A stretch of 5,575 nt of DNA. Origin: Rhodospirillaceae bacterium. GTDB lineage: Bacteria; Pseudomonadota; Alphaproteobacteria; UBA11136. The notes beneath the pieces are model-generated. The model saw only the letters and a list, made by a program, of their open reading frames with translations, did not search any database and was not told where the DNA came from. The stretch lies in contig JABJES010000059.1 of NCBI GenBank assembly GCA_018663165.1, forward strand, positions 1-5,575. The letters are read 5' to 3'. This document shows, one piece after another, positions 5,030-5,575 of this stretch. Position numbers and translations under genes: made by a program. Each line of letters starts with the position of its first letter. Within the stretch, counting starts at the first letter, position 1.

Positions 5030-5575
5030 ATGCCGCTATACGAAAGCGTGTTTATCGCACGCCAGGAAATTTCCGCATCCGCCGCAGAGGCACTTGCCGA
5101 CAAATACAGCGATCTCCTCAAGGAGAACGGTGGCACTGTTGCCAAACGCGAATACTGGGGTCTTAGAACCCTCGCCTACCGGATCAAAAAGAACCGTAAG
5201 GGCCACTATTTCCTTTTCAACGTCGACGCCCCCTGGAAGGCACTGGAAGAAATGGACCGCCTGATGCGGATCGATGACGACCTCCTGCGCCATCTGACGG
5301 TGAAGGTCGAAGAGCATGAGGAAGAGCCCTCGGTGATGATGCAGACCCATGATCGCGATGATCGCCCGGCACGCACACCATACGGCTCCAGGGACAGGAA
5401 CGCTAAACCCGACGAAAACAAAGCCAAGGTGACGGAAGCCCCGGTTGAGAGTGCCCCGGCTGAGAATGCTCCGACTGAGAGTGCCCCGGCTGAGAGTGCC
5501 CCGGCTGAGAGTGCCCCGGCTGAGAGTGCCCCGGCTGAGAGTGCCCCGGCTGAGAGTGCCCCGGCTGAGAGTGCC
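5030..5575 (+). CDS. rpsF: 30S ribosomal protein S6 with repeat-bearing C-terminal tail, 3' end beyond window
   Basis: S6 binds the central domain of 16S rRNA together with S18 on the 30S platform. The ATG at 5030 is preceded by AAGGGG (5014-5019) with 10 nt spacing. Residues 1 to about 95 match the compact S6 domain: MPLYESVFIARQEIS at the start, then REYWGLRTLAYRIKKNRKGHY (40-60), the basic RNA- and S18-facing strand, and MDRLMRIDDDLLRHLTVKV. An acidic stretch (EEHEEEP, 94-100) and an Arg/Asp-rich linker (about 105-133) follow. From residue 138 the frame is made only of pentapeptides of the type PAESA: nine units up to the window edge, with no stop reached. S6 is normally about 95-160 residues and is already 182 here. 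rpsR and rplI would be expected downstream. The S6 call is firm; the full tail length is unknown. Confidence 0.95.
   Translation, partial: MPLYESVFIARQEISASAAEALADKYSDLLKENGGTVAKREYWGLRTLAYRIKKNRKGHYFLFNVDAPWKALEEMDRLMRIDDDLLRHLTVKVEEHEEEPSVMMQTHDRDDRPARTPYGSRDRNAKPDENKAKVTEAPVESAPAENAPTESAPAESAPAESAPAESAPAESAPAESAPAESA
5441..5575 (+). repeat. tandem 15-bp coding repeat (PAESA) in rpsF, at least nine units
   Basis: Nine consecutive 15-bp units occupy this stretch, each in frame. The first three differ from the consensus CCGGCTGAGAGTGCC (PVESA, PAENA, PTESA). Units four to nine (5486-5575) are identical in DNA. The array reaches the window edge, so its true length is not known. Because the unit is a multiple of three, gain or loss of units would keep the frame. 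Identical DNA at silent positions points to recent copying by slippage or unequal recombination. Confidence 0.95.

Noticed and set aside
5441..5575. Tandem repeats considered as a CRISPR array
   Set aside because: The units are 15 bp, directly adjacent without spacers, and in frame with rpsF, so they are a coding minisatellite.

Overview
The window looks like chromosomal DNA from an alphaproteobacterium, probably near the Rhodospirillales. This is judged from the style of the ACP, FabG, FabD and S6 proteins and from gene order; no database search was possible. It carries a housekeeping fatty-acid synthesis cluster on the minus strand and, divergently on the plus strand, a membrane-bound diguanylate cyclase followed by the start of the gene for ribosomal protein S6. 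Nothing looks like a mobile element, CRISPR array, tRNA or rRNA.

Left part (1-2850, minus strand). In transcription order the genes are fabD (malonyl-CoA:ACP transacylase), fabG (3-oxoacyl-ACP reductase), acpP (acyl carrier protein) and fabF (3-oxoacyl-ACP synthase II, cut by the left edge after 234 codons). FabD loads malonate onto the AcpP phosphopantetheine arm, FabF condenses it with an acyl chain, and FabG reduces the resulting ketone. fabD and fabG are separated by a single base if fabG starts at its second Met codon, which its Shine-Dalgarno sequence favours. A good promoter (TTGACA, 16 bp, TATGAA) lies just upstream of fabD. A weaker second promoter may sit in the 169-bp gap before acpP.

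Middle (2851-4834). A 256-bp divergent intergenic region with an AT-rich core separates fabD from a 575-residue GGDEF protein that starts with TTG. That protein has two membrane segments, a Cache-like periplasmic sensor, HAMP, a coiled coil and an intact GGDEF domain with an RxxD inhibitory site. In many alphaproteobacteria the rpsF group and the fabD group are close neighbours, so this signalling gene may be an insertion into a housekeeping junction.

Right part (4835-5575). A 195-bp gap holds a stem-loop, two near-identical 10-bp palindromes overlapping the -35 box of a likely rpsF promoter, and a leader of about 100 nt that can fold so as to cover the rpsF Shine-Dalgarno sequence. rpsF begins at 5030 and runs off the right edge. 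After a normal S6 domain it has a charged linker and then at least nine tandem 15-bp units encoding the pentapeptide PAESA. The last six units are identical in DNA. This expanding tail on an essential ribosomal protein is the most unusual thing in the window.
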